DNA of 13,878 nt from Lentisphaerota bacterium (GTDB taxonomy: Bacteria; Verrucomicrobiota; Kiritimatiellia; JAAZAB01). Location of the stretch: assembly GCA_016182435.1 (NCBI GenBank), contig JACPGN010000181.1, forward strand, positions 1 through 13,878. Direction: 5' to 3'. Shown piece after piece: positions 12,937 to 13,878 of the stretch. Numbering within the stretch: the first letter of the stretch is position 1; every line of letters starts with the position of its first letter. Made by a program: the position numbers and the translations under genes. The notes under the pieces were generated by a model. It was given only the letters and a program-made list of their open reading frames with translations, was not told the DNA's origin and searched no databases.

Positions 12937-13557
12937 ATGCTCAACAACCCTATCGTATGGTTTGCCATTGGTGCTGTGGCCATCGGAATTGTCTACACCT
13001 TGATTGTGCATATCTTTGCGAAGGATCAACGCTGGAATTGGTGGCACAGATTGACATCCACACTGATTTCGGTTCTTCTCGGTGTCATCGTTGCAGTCAG
13101 TATCTTCCGTTTTCAAAGCGAATTCAACCGTCAGCAGACTCACAACCGACTCCTGTCCCTTCTGCGATCCGAACTCGCCGATTCCTACCGGTATCTGACA
13201 GTGAATAACAATAACCTGGATGTCAAATGCGTAGATACGAATTTCGTTTTTCAACTTTTCGTTCTCCAACCAATCATTCTGGAAGAAGCGGCACGAAGCG
13301 GCCTCTTCACGGAGGTGCAAACCGAGAATATGCTTGGAGTTGCCAAGAAGATGAATATCCGCAATCAGAAACTTGATTTCCTTTGCTCCATGTTGGCACA
13401 AGGAGGACTGAAGCAAACCCCAGACGAACAGGTTCTCTTCCAAGATAGAATACGCACGATGTGGGTCCAGATCGAGTGGACGCGGTCCGGTCTCACGAAT
13501 GACATAGACCTTCTTGACCAGCAGCTTGGGTTAAAGTTCACTCGAAGAACAAAATAG
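12937..13557 (+). CDS. Unrecognised protein with two N-terminal membrane helices
   Basis: 206 residues. Two hydrophobic segments lie at residues about 5-28 and 40-57, joined by a basic, Trp-rich loop (KDQRWNWWHR). The remainder is a soluble, mostly helical region with FNRQQTHNRLLSLLRSELAD next to the membrane and a charged C-terminus. I do not recognise a family. Some helical regions of this kind occur in membrane-anchored accessory proteins near defence genes, but nothing here proves such a role. The start ATG at 12937 has only a weak upstream ribosome-binding sequence (gaaag, about 12 nt). It lies 172 bp after the endonuclease on the same strand, across a palindromic spacer, so it is probably a separate transcription unit. 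Codon use is intermediate between the GC-rich and AT-rich parts of the window. It is an intact frame. Confidence 0.6.
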   Translation: MLNNPIVWFAIGAVAIGIVYTLIVHIFAKDQRWNWWHRLTSTLISVLLGVIVAVSIFRFQSEFNRQQTHNRLLSLLRSELADSYRYLTVNNNNLDVKCVDTNFVFQLFVLQPIILEEAARSGLFTEVQTENMLGVAKKMNIRNQKLDFLCSMLAQGGLKQTPDEQVLFQDRIRTMWVQIEWTRSGLTNDIDLLDQQLGLKFTRRTK

Positions 13558-13738
13558 AAAATATGTCGCTGACCGCATGGCATGCATACGACGTCGTAAA
13601 GCGCCGCGCATGATAGCCGACGTTAGCCTCCCAACTTTCAACCTGGAGTTGGCACGTCACTATGATAAATCAGGGTAAGTGACCGCTTGCCAGGCGACAC
13701 GGCAACCCGGTGACGGATCATGCCAGCGCCATTGGGGA
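13558..13738. other. Unassigned intergenic sequence
   Basis: No frame here has convincing coding character and no RNA gene is visible. A small hairpin ccaact...agttgg lies at about 13631-13652. Confidence 0.4.
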
Positions 13739-13878
13739 CTAACGTTCGACGTAACCGGCCGGCAACGGGGCGTAGCCTAACACTTCCTCCGCGTGGACAT
13801 GTTCCAGCAGCGTGTCCACGGCATGGACACGTTTCCGCGACGTGTCCAAACCGGGGCTGGATTTCGACACGTTCTCGG
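13739..13878 (-). CDS. Possible 3' end of a gene entering from the right edge
   Basis: On the minus strand one frame is open from the edge to a TAG at 13741-13739, 46 codons ending LEHVHAEEVLGYAPLPAGYVER. Residue composition is protein-like and third positions are GC-rich. However, a second overlapping frame is also open here (to 13638), the stretch is short, and it contains strong palindromes, so it may be non-coding repeat DNA. No family is recognised. Confidence 0.25.
   Translation of the reverse strand, partial: ENVSKSSPGLDTSRKRVHAVDTLLEHVHAEEVLGYAPLPAGYVER
13792..13848. repeat. Pair of tgtcca/tggaca hairpins
   Basis: Two adjacent perfect hairpins: cgtggaca 13792-13799 with tgtccacg 13813-13820, and tggacacgt 13824-13832 with acgtgtcca 13840-13848 (loop 7 nt). 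The heptamer gtgtcca or its complement appears four times in 57 bp, too regular to be chance. It may be part of a repeat or a protein-binding array. Confidence 0.55.

Noticed and set aside
13560..13878. Integron attC site around gcctaac (13774-13780)
   Set aside because: One box matches RYYYAAC, but there is no partner GTTRRRY at a suitable distance and no integrase.

Overview
The window is about 13.9 kb of bacterial DNA. Most of it is GC-rich, with a visibly AT-richer stretch at about 10.7-12.8 kb. Several traits suggest an anaerobe of the PVC superphylum (Verrucomicrobiota/Kiritimatiellota/Lentisphaerota type) or a similar environmental lineage: secreted proteins with thrombospondin type 3 calcium loops and glycine-rich or tail-fibre-like modules, a ferredoxin-dependent 2-oxoacid oxidoreductase, and scattered 'accactgattacacggat'-type intergenic repeats. 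No marker gene fixes the taxon, so this placement is inference.

Layout. (1) 1-1571, minus: a secreted glycine-rich, tail-fibre-like protein that runs off the left edge; its stop lies outside the window. (2) 1774-3021, minus: a secreted protein with five calcium-binding aspartate-rich loops and only the beginning of a beta-helix-like module. (3) 3511-6080, plus: a tightly overlapping four-gene operon (delta-alpha-beta-gamma, korDABC/vor type) for a 2-oxoacid:ferredoxin oxidoreductase. (4) 6100-6196: a strongly self-complementary element between convergent genes. (5) 6190-10055 (possibly to 10295), minus: one very long secreted coiled-coil gene with a C-terminal TPR region. It is built from a tandem repeat of about 1,062 bp and is broken by a 1-base deletion at about 8720. 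(6) 10350-10423, minus: tRNA-Arg(UCU). (7) 10745-12764, plus: a two-gene restriction-modification system. It comprises a TSPPY-type DNA methyltransferase fused to a degenerate staphylococcal-nuclease-like domain, and a MjaI-family endonuclease. (8) 12937-13557, plus: an unrecognised two-helix membrane protein. (9) 13558-13878: mostly unassigned, with palindromes and perhaps the 3' end of another minus-strand gene.

How the genes work together. The four oxidoreductase genes should encode one enzyme complex that passes electrons from CoA-dependent 2-oxoacid decarboxylation to ferredoxin. The methyltransferase and endonuclease form a self-contained defence module, probably acquired horizontally given their composition. 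The two left-hand genes and the coiled-coil gene all encode exported proteins, but nothing ties them into one pathway.

The points most worth a second look are the repeat-period evidence for the frameshift (1,062 versus 1,061 bp), the mosaic similarity among the repeat copies, the in-frame repeat cassette between a strong ribosome binding site and the signal peptide of the same gene, and the methyltransferase-dead-nuclease fusion. I did not find a convincing wholly new multi-gene system.
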